NCBI GenBank assembly: GCA_030840615.1
Contig: JAVEEE010000362.1
Location: 1-5,493, forward strand
Origin: Frankiaceae bacterium
Lineage (GTDB): Bacteria > Actinomycetota > Actinomycetes > JAFAQI01
Direction of reading: 5' to 3'
DNA length: 5,493 nucleotides
The position numbers and the translations under genes are program-made. The notes beneath the pieces are model-generated. The model was given only the letters and a program-made list of their open reading frames with translations. It had not been told where the DNA came from and searched no databases. Each line of letters begins with the position of its first letter. The stretch's first letter is position 1. Shown piece after piece: positions 1 through 5,493 of this stretch.

Positions 1-52
1 CGAGCAGCAGCCGGGCGCCGGCGCGCAGCTCCAGCGCGGTGACGTTCAACAT
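1..52 (-). CDS. Probable ABC-F family ATPase, N-terminal 17 codons only (partial, runs off left edge)
   Basis: An ATG at 52..50 opens a minus-strand frame that stays open to the window edge and reads MLNVTALELRAGARLLL. This resembles the opening beta strands of actinobacterial ABC-F proteins, where an 'ELRAGARLLL' stretch precedes the Walker A motif. Walker A itself would lie beyond the edge, so the family call rests on similarity of a very short peptide. ABC-F proteins are soluble twin-ATPase proteins that act on the ribosome; some give antibiotic resistance and others are translation factors. The start is well supported by an AAGGAG ribosome binding site at 65..60, seven bases upstream. The gene lies 25 bases after sufT on the same strand with no visible terminator between, so it may be co-transcribed with the suf operon. 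An ABC-F gene close downstream of suf genes is also known in mycobacteria. The coding call is fairly sure; the family is moderately sure. Confidence 0.55.
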   Translation of the reverse strand, partial: MLNVTALELRAGARLLL

Positions 53-59
53 GAGAATT

Positions 60-65
60 CTCCTT
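60..65 (-). promoter_or_regulatory. Ribosome binding site of the partial ABC-F gene
   Basis: The minus strand reads AAGGAG, seven bases before the ATG at 52..50 and inside the 25-base gap after the sufT stop. It is among the strongest Shine-Dalgarno sequences in the window. The downstream gene therefore appears to initiate on its own, unlike the overlapping suf genes. Confidence 0.7.
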
Positions 66-77
66 GCGAGCGCCTCC

Positions 78-401
78 CTAGACGTTGAAGCCCAGGGCGC
101 GAAGCTGCTCGCGGCCGTCGTCGGTGATCTTGTCCGGGCCCCACGGCGGCATCCAGACCCAGTTGATCGTGACTCCCTCGGTGAGACCGTCGAGCGCACT
201 GGTCGTCTGGTCCTCGATGACGTCGGTGAGCGGGCAGGCCGCCGACGTGAGCGTCATGTCGAGGACCGCGGTGTTGTCCTCGTCGATCGTCACGCCGTAG
301 ACCAGGCCGAGGTCGACGACGTTGATGCCGAGCTCGGGGTCGACGACGTCCTTCATGGCCTCCATGACGTCTTCGACCGAAGGTGCTGTTGTCTCCGTCA
401 T
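78..401 (-). CDS. sufT: SufT-like iron-sulfur maturation factor (DUF59/MIP18 family)
   Basis: The predicted protein has 107 residues and is a single DUF59 (MIP18-like) domain. Visible hallmarks are DPELGINVVDLGLVYGV at residues 21-37, TSAACPL with the conserved cysteine at Cys56, and a C-terminal VWMPPWGPDKIT at 82-93, the typical end motif of the family. SufT proteins are small cytosolic auxiliary factors that help mature or deliver Fe-S clusters, especially when demand is high; the biochemical step is not settled. I chose the ATG at 401 over an upstream start at 467 for three reasons: it overlaps the sufU stop in an ATGA (398-401), it has an AAGGA ribosome binding site eight bases upstream (414..410), and the extra residues of the longer form do not look like the family. 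It is the last clear suf gene here. Start and family are both confident. Confidence 0.93.
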   Translation of the reverse strand: MTETTAPSVEDVMEAMKDVVDPELGINVVDLGLVYGVTIDEDNTAVLDMTLTSAACPLTDVIEDQTTSALDGLTEGVTINWVWMPPWGPDKITDDGREQLRALGFNV

Positions 402-859
402 GTCGGCGATCCTTCCGTTGCCTGAGTGGTCGCGTCCCGCCAAGCCATCCAGGCGAGCAGCGCACACTTCACCCGAGCGGGATAGCGGGAGACGCCGACG
501 AACGCGATGGCGTCCTCGAGCACGTCTTCGTCGGGCTCCGCCTGGCCCTTCGACTGCATCAAGGTCAGGAAGTCCTCGTAGACCGCGGTCGCGGCGTCGA
601 TGTCTTTCCCGATCACCAGGTCGGCCATCACGCTCGCCGACGCCTGGCTGATCGAACAGCCCTCACTCGCGTAGGAGACGTCGGCGACTCGCCAGCCCTC
701 CTCGGCGGAGCCTTCGACGTGCACACGCAGCGTGATCTCGTCGCCGCAAGTGGGGTTGAGATGACGCACCTCGACCTCGTAGGGCTCCCGCAGCCCACGG
801 TGATGCGGGTGCTTGTAGTGATCCAGGATGATCTCCTGGTACATCGAGTCGACAGTCAT
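398..859 (-). CDS. sufU: SufU, zinc-dependent sulfur acceptor for SufS
   Basis: The predicted protein has 153 residues and belongs to the NifU_N/IscU-like fold, SufU type. It carries the zinc-site residues Cys38 and Asp40 in NPTCGD, Cys68 in SEGCSISQ and Cys132 in RVKCALL. These match the Cys-Asp-Cys-Cys set of Bacillus subtilis SufU. The segment between the second and third cysteines contains the SufU-type insertion (about residues 98-125) and lacks the IscU scaffold histidine. Family knowledge says SufU binds zinc and takes a persulfide from SufS by ligand swapping, rather than acting as the main cluster scaffold. The start at 859 forms an ATGA overlap with the sufS stop and gives MTVDSMYQEIILDHYKHP, the normal family N-terminus. 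A start at 976 would add 39 unrelated residues from inside sufS. No strong ribosome binding site is seen, so translation is probably coupled to sufS. Confidence 0.95.
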   Translation of the reverse strand: MTVDSMYQEIILDHYKHPHHRGLREPYEVEVRHLNPTCGDEITLRVHVEGSAEEGWRVADVSYASEGCSISQASASVMADLVIGKDIDAATAVYEDFLTLMQSKGQAEPDEDVLEDAIAFVGVSRYPARVKCALLAWMAWRDATTQATEGSPT

Positions 860-2079
860 GATGAGAAGAACGCCCTCACGTGGGTCAGACCTTCCACAAG
901 CGCGTCGATGTCCGTCCTCGAGCTGTAGAGGTGCACGGACGCCCGGGTTGTGGCAGGCACGCCGTAACGAAGGCATGCCGGCCGGGCGCAGTGATGACCG
1001 ACCCGTACGGCGACACCGACCTCGTCGAGCAGCTGGCCCACGTCGTGCGGATGGATTCCCGCGAGTGCGAAGGAGATGGCGCCACCGCGGTCGTCAGCGG
1101 TCGTGGGCCCGATGATGCGCAGTCCCTCGACGTCTTGCAGCCGTTCCAGCGCGTAGACCGTCAGGTCGTGCTCGTGCGCACGGATGGCGGGCATGCCCAG
1201 CTCGGTCAGGTAGTCGACGGCTGCGCCGAGGCCGACCGCCTCGGCGATGGGCGGCGTGCCCGCCTCGTACTTGTGCGGGAGCTGCGCCCAGGTCGAGCCG
1301 GCCATGGTGACTTCGTCGATCATCTCGCCGCCACCGAGGAACGGCGGCAGCTCGTCGAGGAGGTCGAAGCGGCCCCAGAGCACACCGATGCCGGTGGGCC
1401 CGCACATCTTGTGCCCGGTGAACGCGACCGCGTCGACGTCGAGCGCCTGCACGTCGATGCCCATGTGGGGAACGGACTGGGACGCATCGAGCACGACATA
1501 GGCCCCGACCGAGCGCGCCTTCGCCGCGACGACATCGACGGGGTTGACCGTGCCGAGCAGGTTGGACTGGTGCACGAACGCGACGACTTTGGTGCGCGCG
1601 GTGATGACGCGGTCGAGGTCGGCGAGGTTCAGCCGGCCCTCATCGGTGAGGCCGACCCACCGCAACGTCGCACCGGTGCGCGCGCAAGCGAGCTGCCAGG
1701 GCACCAGGTTGCTGTGGTGCTCCATCTCGGTGACGACGATCTCGTCGCCCGGGCCGAACGGCAGCGTGTGCGCGAGCAGGTTGAGCGCCTCGGAGGAGTT
1801 CTTCGTGAAGATGACCTCACGCGGGTCAGGCGCGTTGATGAATCGGGCGACCTTGTCGCGGGCGCCTTCGTAGAGCGCCGTCGCCTCTTCGGCCAGGGTA
1901 TGGATGCCCCGATGGACGTTGGCATTGGACTGCTCGTAGTAGTCGCGCATGGCGTCGAGGACGGCGTGCGGCTTCTGCGACGTGGCAGCGTTGTCGAGGT
2001 AGACCAGCGGCACGCCGGGACGGACCTCCCGGTCGAGGATCGGGAAGTCCTTACGGATCCGCGCCACGTCATAGGTCAT
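856..2079 (-). CDS. sufS: SufS, PLP-dependent cysteine desulfurase (group II)
   Basis: The predicted protein has 407 residues, the usual length for SufS. It converts L-cysteine to L-alanine and leaves a persulfide on the enzyme, supplying sulfur for clusters. Landmarks in order are YLDNAATSQKP (27-37), the cofactor-stacking His121 in EMEHHSNLVPW, Asp198 and Gln201 in VLDASQSVPH, the PLP Schiff-base lysine Lys224 in TGHKMCGPTGIG, and the catalytic Cys364 in RVGHHCARP. Arg379 in TTRAS is the likely substrate carboxylate contact. The short loop around the catalytic cysteine is group II (SufS) rather than IscS type. His345 in IHPHDV aligns with the histidine that takes the SufU zinc in the Bacillus system, fitting the sufU gene next door. 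The ATG at 2079 overlaps the sufC stop (ATGA, 2076-2079) and has GGAGG seven bases upstream; an in-frame start at 2121 would add 14 non-family residues. Confidence 0.97.
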   Translation of the reverse strand: MTYDVARIRKDFPILDREVRPGVPLVYLDNAATSQKPHAVLDAMRDYYEQSNANVHRGIHTLAEEATALYEGARDKVARFINAPDPREVIFTKNSSEALNLLAHTLPFGPGDEIVVTEMEHHSNLVPWQLACARTGATLRWVGLTDEGRLNLADLDRVITARTKVVAFVHQSNLLGTVNPVDVVAAKARSVGAYVVLDASQSVPHMGIDVQALDVDAVAFTGHKMCGPTGIGVLWGRFDLLDELPPFLGGGEMIDEVTMAGSTWAQLPHKYEAGTPPIAEAVGLGAAVDYLTELGMPAIRAHEHDLTVYALERLQDVEGLRIIGPTTADDRGGAISFALAGIHPHDVGQLLDEVGVAVRVGHHCARPACLRYGVPATTRASVHLYSSRTDIDALVEGLTHVRAFFSS

Positions 2080-2846
2080 GGGGCGGCCTCCGCTTTGGCC
2101 GGGCCGGCGCCCTTGACCCACTTGTCGTAGCCCTCCGCCTCGAGCAGGTCGGCGAGCTCCGGCCCACCCTCCTCGACGAACCGGCCCCCGACGAAGACGT
2201 GGACGTGATCGGGCTTGATGTAGCGAAGGATCCGCGTGTAGTGGGTGATGAGCAGGGTGCCCGTCGTACCAGCGTCGCGGACGCGGTTGACGCCGGCGGA
2301 GACGACCTTCAGCGCGTCGACGTCGAGACCGGAGTCGGTCTCGTCGAGGATCGCGACCCTGGGCTTGAGCAGCTCGAGCTGCAGCACCTCGAAACGCTTC
2401 TTCTCGCCACCGGAGAAACCCTCGTTGACCGAACGCTCCTTGAACGACGAGTCGATCGCGAGGTTCTCGAACGCGGTGTTGAGGTCCTTGACCCAGGTGC
2501 GCAGCTTGGGCGCCTCGCCGGTGACGGCGGTGACCGCGGTGCGCAGGAAGTTGGTGACGCTGACGCCGGGAACCTCGACGGGGTACTGCATCGCGAGGAA
2601 GAGCCCCGCCCGGGCGCGCTCGTCGACCTTCATGGCAAGGACGTCTTCGCCGTCGAGGGTGACGGAGCCCTTGGTGACCGTGTAGCGCGGGTGCCCGGCG
2701 ATCGAGTAGGCCAGCGTTGACTTGCCGGACCCGTTGGGGCCCATGATCGCGTGGGTCTCGCCCTGCTTCACGGTGAGGTCGACACCGCGCAGGATCTCCC
2801 TGTCGTCGACAGAGACGTGCAGGTCATGGATTTCAAGCGTGGCCAC
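2076..2846 (-). CDS. sufC: SufC, ABC-type ATPase of the SufBCD scaffold
   Basis: The predicted protein has 256 residues and a complete ABC ATPase domain without membrane segments. Motifs are Walker A GPNGSGKST (36-44), Q-loop Gln87 in LAMQYPVEVPGV, signature FSGGEKKR (144-151), Walker B and D-loop AILDETDSGLD (165-175), and the switch His202 in ITHYTRIL. The 'MQYP.E.PG' and 'SGGEKKR.E..Q' patterns are specific to SufC. In the SufB-SufC2-SufD complex it hydrolyses ATP and opens the SufB/SufD interface so a nascent Fe-S cluster can form. The start is GTG at 2846, three bases after the Rieske stop, with an AAGGAG ribosome binding site. The C-terminal tail after residue 245 (GAGPAKAEAAP) is low complexity and probably disordered. 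The order Rieske-sufC-sufS is as in Streptomyces-type operons. Confidence 0.97.
   Translation of the reverse strand: MATLEIHDLHVSVDDREILRGVDLTVKQGETHAIMGPNGSGKSTLAYSIAGHPRYTVTKGSVTLDGEDVLAMKVDERARAGLFLAMQYPVEVPGVSVTNFLRTAVTAVTGEAPKLRTWVKDLNTAFENLAIDSSFKERSVNEGFSGGEKKRFEVLQLELLKPRVAILDETDSGLDVDALKVVSAGVNRVRDAGTTGTLLITHYTRILRYIKPDHVHVFVGGRFVEEGGPELADLLEAEGYDKWVKGAGPAKAEAAP
2087..2091 (-). promoter_or_regulatory. Ribosome binding site of sufS inside the end of sufC
   Basis: The minus strand reads GGAGG, seven bases before the sufS ATG at 2079. It lies within the sufC codons for its alanine-rich tail. It supports the 2079 start over the longer in-frame alternative at 2121. Confidence 0.7.
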
Positions 2847-2849
2847 GGT

Positions 2850-3194
2850 TTATGACTCCTTCACGACGACCCCGGCAACGGAGTCGCTCACAGCAACCCA
2901 GACGTCGTCGCCGTCGATCTTGACCGGATAGATGGGGACGGGTCGGTTGGCCGGCATGCCGGTCGGCCGCCCGGTGCGCAGGTCGAAGCGCGAACCGTGC
3001 AGCCAGCACTCGACCGTCCCGTCCTCGACGTCGCCCTCGGAGAGAGGGACGTCCGCGTGCGAGCAGACGTCGTGGATGGCGAAGACTTCGCCTTCGCTCT
3101 TGGCCAGACAGACCGGGACGCCGTCGAGCTCGACCGCGATGGCAGTCTCGTCGGCGAGGTCGGCGACGGCGCACGCACGCATGTAGTCGCTCAT
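2850..3194 (-). CDS. Rieske-type [2Fe-2S] ferredoxin encoded in the suf operon
   Basis: The predicted protein has 114 residues and is a stand-alone Rieske domain with no signal peptide or membrane anchor, so it should be cytosolic. The cluster ligands are clear: Cys44-X-His46 in VCSHADVPLSEG and Cys63-X2-His66 in ECWLHGSRFD, separated by 16 residues. The pattern CSHADVPLSEG...CWLHGSRFDLRTG is that of NirD-like or dioxygenase-ferredoxin-like Rieske proteins. Cys8 and Cys29 are additional cysteines. The gene overlaps the sufD stop (ATGA, 3191-3194), has GGAG six bases before its ATG, and ends three bases before sufC. Its position between the genes of one complex suggests a role in Fe-S assembly, for example electron supply to the scaffold or an early cluster client; this is inference. 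It may be annotated elsewhere as non-heme iron oxygenase ferredoxin subunit, but no oxygenase gene is present here. Confidence 0.93.
   Translation of the reverse strand: MSDYMRACAVADLADETAIAVELDGVPVCLAKSEGEVFAIHDVCSHADVPLSEGDVEDGTVECWLHGSRFDLRTGRPTGMPANRPVPIYPVKIDGDDVWVAVSDSVAGVVVKES
2856..2861 (-). promoter_or_regulatory. Ribosome binding site of sufC, embedded in the Rieske gene's last codons
   Basis: The minus strand reads AAGGAG, nine bases before the GTG start of sufC at 2846. The same bases are the Lys-Glu codons of the Rieske C-terminus (VVKES). A perfect Shine-Dalgarno paired with a GTG start settles the sufC start and suggests independent as well as coupled initiation. Confidence 0.75.
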
Positions 3195-4291
3195 GACGTG
3201 CTCCGGGCCAGCGCCCGCTCGACGTTCGCGAGCTCGTCGTCGACCGCGTTCATGAGCCGCTGCTCGATCTCGGGCAGGCCGATGCGCTCGACGATGTCGG
3301 CGAAGAACCCGCGTACGACGAGTCGGCGGGCGACAGCCTCGTCGATGCCGCGGGACATCAGGTAGAACAGCTGCTCGTCGTCGAAGCGCCCGGTGGCACT
3401 CGCGTGACCCGCTCCGGTGACTTCACCGGTCTCGATCTCGAGGTTCGGCACCGAGTCGGCGCGAGCGCCGTCGGTGAGAACCAGATTGCGGTTGAGCTCG
3501 TAGGTGTCGGTGCCGATCGCGTTGGCGCGGATGATGACGTCACCGATCCAGACGGTGTGGGCCTTCTCGCCCTGCAGCGCGCCTTTGTAGGTGACGCGGC
3601 TCTTGCAGTGCGGCTGGTCGTGGTCGATCAGCAGCCGGTGCTCGAGGTGCTGACCGTCGTCGGCGAAGAACAGGCCGAGCAGCTCGGCGTCGCCGCCGGG
3701 TCCGGTGAACCGCACGATCGGGTTGATGCGGACGAGGTCACCGCCGAGGGTGACGACGACCGACCGGTAGGTGGCGTCGCGGCCGACGTAGGCGACCTGG
3801 TGCTCGAGGTGAACCGCGTCGTCGTCCCAGTCCTGCAGGCTGACCACGGTGAGCCTGGCGCCGTCGCCCACCTTGACCTCGAGGTTGGACGCGAAAGTCG
3901 TCGTACCGATGTGATCGATGACCACCGTGGCTTCGGCGAACGCGCCGATGTCGAGGGTGATGTGGCCGTAGGACGGGCCGCCCTCGCCGCGGACGACGAG
4001 CGAGACCGGCTTGTCGGGCCGGGCCTCGGCCGGCACCGACACGACGATCGCCTGCTTGGTGCCCTCGAAAGCCAGCGCCGCGATTCGCTCGGTCGGGGTG
4101 AAGACGCTGCCGACACGCGCGTCCTCACGTGGGTCGACGTGCTCGACCGTGACGCCGGCGGGTGTGTCGATGTCCACGACGATCTTGCCGTCGCCACCGT
4201 CGGCAAGCGGCTCGAACAAGCCGCGCAGCCGTCGCGTGGGAGTGAACCGCCAGGCCTCTTCTCGGCCCGTCGGGATGGCGAAGTCTGTCAT
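3191..4291 (-). CDS. sufD: SufD, beta-helix subunit of the SufBCD scaffold
   Basis: The predicted protein has 366 residues of the SufB/SufD family. The N-terminus GREEAWRFTPTRRLRGLFEPL (from residue 9) is the family's helical entry motif. A long right-handed beta-helix region follows, then a helical C-terminal SufC-binding part, FDDEQLFYLMSRGIDEAVARRLVVRGFF (303-330). His296 in GAGHASATG matches the SufD histidine at the SufB interface (His360 in Escherichia coli) needed for nascent cluster formation. SufD pairs with SufB and SufC and is needed for iron acquisition by the scaffold. The ATG at 4291 lies one base after the sufB stop (TGAGATG). The nearest purine-rich match, GGAAGG, is 14 bases away, so coupling to sufB is likely. 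The protein lacks the 20-30 residue leader that many actinobacterial SufD proteins carry; no ATG, GTG or TTG is available in frame nearby upstream. Confidence 0.95.
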   Translation of the reverse strand: MTDFAIPTGREEAWRFTPTRRLRGLFEPLADGGDGKIVVDIDTPAGVTVEHVDPREDARVGSVFTPTERIAALAFEGTKQAIVVSVPAEARPDKPVSLVVRGEGGPSYGHITLDIGAFAEATVVIDHIGTTTFASNLEVKVGDGARLTVVSLQDWDDDAVHLEHQVAYVGRDATYRSVVVTLGGDLVRINPIVRFTGPGGDAELLGLFFADDGQHLEHRLLIDHDQPHCKSRVTYKGALQGEKAHTVWIGDVIIRANAIGTDTYELNRNLVLTDGARADSVPNLEIETGEVTGAGHASATGRFDDEQLFYLMSRGIDEAVARRLVVRGFFADIVERIGLPEIEQRLMNAVDDELANVERALARSTS

Positions 4292-4292
4292 C

Positions 4293-5493
4293 TCAGCCGA
4301 CAGCGCCTTCCATCTGCAGCTCGATGAGCCGGTTGAGCTCGAGGGCGTATTCCATCGGCAGCTCGCGCGCGATCGGCTCGATGAAGCCGCGCACGATCAT
4401 CGCCATCGCCTCGTCCTCGGACATGCCGCGGCTCATGAGGTAGAAGAGCTGGTCCTCGCTGATCTTGCTGACCGTCGCCTCGTGCCCCATCTGCACGTCG
4501 TCCTCGCGGACGTCGACGTAGGGGTAGGTGTCGGAGCGGCTGATCGCGTCGACGAGCAGCGCGTCGCACTTGACGGTCGACTTGCTGTGGTGAGCGCCAG
4601 GCTGGATCTGGACGAGGCCGCGGTAGGACGTGCGACCGCCGCCGCGCGCGACCGACTTGCTGATGATCGTGCTCGACGTGTGCGGCGCGGCGTGCACCAT
4701 CTTGGCGCCGGCATCCTGGTGCTGGCCTTCTCCCGCGAACGCGACGGACAGGGTCTCGCCCTTCGCGTGCTCGCCGACCATCCAGACGGCCGGGTACTTC
4801 ATCGTCACCTTGGAGCCGAGGTTGCCGTCGACCCATTCCATCGTCGCGCCCTCTTGTGCGAGGGCGCGCTTGGTCACGAGGTTGTAGACGTTGTTGGACC
4901 AGTTCTGGATTGTCGTGTAACGCACGCGAGCGTTCTTCTTCACGATGATCTCGACAACCGCGCTGTGCAACGAGTCACTGCTGTAAACGGGAGCTGTGCA
5001 GCCTTCTACGTAATGCACGTAGGAGTCCTCGTCGGCGATGATCAGTGTCCGCTCGAACTGGCCCATGTTCTCGGTGTTGATGCGGAAGTAAGCCTGCAGC
5101 GGGATGTCGACGTGCACACCCTTCGGCACGTAGATGAAGCTTCCGCCCGACCACACAGCCGTATTGAGTGCTGCAAACTTGTTGTCACCGGCCGGGATGA
5201 CCGAGCCGAAGTACTCCTTGAACACGTCCTCGTGCTCGCGCAGCGCCGTGTCGGTGTCGAGGAAGAGCACACCCTTCTGCTCCAGGTCCTCCCGAATACT
5301 GTGGTAAACAACTTCACTTTCATATTGTGCGGCCACACCGGCGATGAGCCGCTGCTTCTCGGCCTCGGGGATGCCCAGCTTGTCGTAGGTGTTCTTGATG
5401 TCCTCGGGCAGCTCTTCCCAGCTCGTGGCCTGCTTTTCGGTGGAGCGCACGAAGTACTTGATGTTCTCGAAGTCGATGGTGTCGAGGTCGGCG
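4293..5493 (-). CDS. sufB: SufB, cluster-building subunit of the SufBCD scaffold (5' end beyond right edge)
   Basis: 399 residues are visible, starting in frame at the right edge with ADLDTIDFENIKYFVRSTEK. About 70-100 N-terminal residues are missing by comparison with family lengths of roughly 470-495. The GTG at 5450 is internal (the valine in KYFVRS) and is not the start. SufB is the site of Fe-S cluster assembly. Diagnostic segments are FIYVPKGVHVDIPLQAYFRI, YVHYVEGCTAP (visible Cys165; codon 5000..4998), and QPGAHHSKSTVKCDALL with visible Cys309 (codon 4568..4566). Cys309 lies 28 residues before His337-Glu338 in GHEATVSKISEDQLFYLMSRG, the same spacing as Cys405 and His433-Glu434 of Escherichia coli SufB, which form the cluster site with SufD. 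The intein insertion point used in mycobacterial SufB, before the Cys of CTAP, is uninterrupted. Codon use in the 4977-5330 stretch is patchily A/T-ending, unlike the rest. It is the first visible gene of the operon. Confidence 0.97.
   Translation of the reverse strand, partial: ADLDTIDFENIKYFVRSTEKQATSWEELPEDIKNTYDKLGIPEAEKQRLIAGVAAQYESEVVYHSIREDLEQKGVLFLDTDTALREHEDVFKEYFGSVIPAGDNKFAALNTAVWSGGSFIYVPKGVHVDIPLQAYFRINTENMGQFERTLIIADEDSYVHYVEGCTAPVYSSDSLHSAVVEIIVKKNARVRYTTIQNWSNNVYNLVTKRALAQEGATMEWVDGNLGSKVTMKYPAVWMVGEHAKGETLSVAFAGEGQHQDAGAKMVHAAPHTSSTIISKSVARGGGRTSYRGLVQIQPGAHHSKSTVKCDALLVDAISRSDTYPYVDVREDDVQMGHEATVSKISEDQLFYLMSRGMSEDEAMAMIVRGFIEPIARELPMEYALELNRLIELQMEGAVG

Noticed and set aside
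53..77. Possible transcription terminator between sufT and the ABC-F gene
   Set aside because: The 25-base gap has no convincing stem followed by a U-run on the minus strand and is mostly occupied by the ribosome binding site.
874..886. The 13-base string CCTCACGTGGGTC, also present at 4123-4135
   Set aside because: Both copies are within coding sequence (sufS and sufD) and in different reading contexts. Two copies of a GC-rich 13-mer containing the palindrome CACGTG are weak evidence for an operator.
880..2130. Long open frame on the plus strand (416 codons) opposite sufS
   Set aside because: It is antisense to a complete SufS with all catalytic residues. The translation is rich in Arg, Val, Asp and Gly, as expected from the complement of G/C-ending codons, and shows no recognisable domain.
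2951..2962. Perfect 12-base palindrome CCGGCATGCCGG
   Set aside because: It lies inside the Rieske codons for a Gly-Met-Pro turn, has no loop or U-tract, and short GC palindromes are expected by chance at this composition.
3404..4327. Plus-strand open frame of 307 codons opposite sufD
   Set aside because: It is a shadow of the SufD coding frame with the same biased composition and no family motif; long antisense frames are common in high-GC genes.
4288..4836. Minus-strand frame of 182 codons overlapping the 3' half of sufB
   Set aside because: It is an out-of-frame reading of sufB, arginine-rich and repetitive, and its start lies inside the conserved SufB core.

Overview
The window carries one continuous minus-strand gene cluster: a SUF iron-sulfur cluster assembly operon from a high-GC actinobacterium. 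The organism call rests on three things. The base composition is about two-thirds G+C by eye, with strongly G/C-ending codons. The gene order is sufB-sufD-Rieske-sufC-sufS-sufU-sufT. Several products have actinobacterial-type sequences. No genus can be named safely. The Rieske gene between sufD and sufC resembles the arrangement in Streptomyces- and Nocardioides-like actinomycetes more than the Mycobacterium operon, which lacks it.

In transcription order (right to left): sufB (5' end beyond the right edge, 399 residues visible) and sufD are the beta-helix scaffold subunits. A small Rieske [2Fe-2S] ferredoxin follows. Next come sufC (scaffold ATPase), sufS (group II cysteine desulfurase), sufU (zinc-dependent sulfur acceptor for SufS) and sufT (DUF59/MIP18 maturation factor). 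After a 25-base gap, the first 17 codons of what looks like an ABC-F ATPase run off the left edge. There is no non-coding stretch above 25 bases, and no terminator or promoter is visible between genes. The SufR-type repressor gene and operon promoter usually found upstream of sufB would lie beyond the right edge.

The genes work as one pathway. SufS takes sulfur from cysteine as a persulfide and passes it to SufU, which delivers it to the SufBCD scaffold. SufC hydrolyses ATP to drive cluster assembly on SufB/SufD. SufT helps mature or deliver clusters to target proteins. The Rieske protein may supply electrons, but that is inference. The genes are packed very tightly: four ATGA overlaps, one 1-base gap and one 3-base gap, which implies translational coupling.

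I found no previously undescribed system. All motifs that define function are intact. The points worth a second look are modest: the Rieske gene of unassigned role, the ABC-F gene at the operon end, patches of A/T-ending codons in the 5' part of sufB, a short SufD N-terminus, and an empty SufB intein site.
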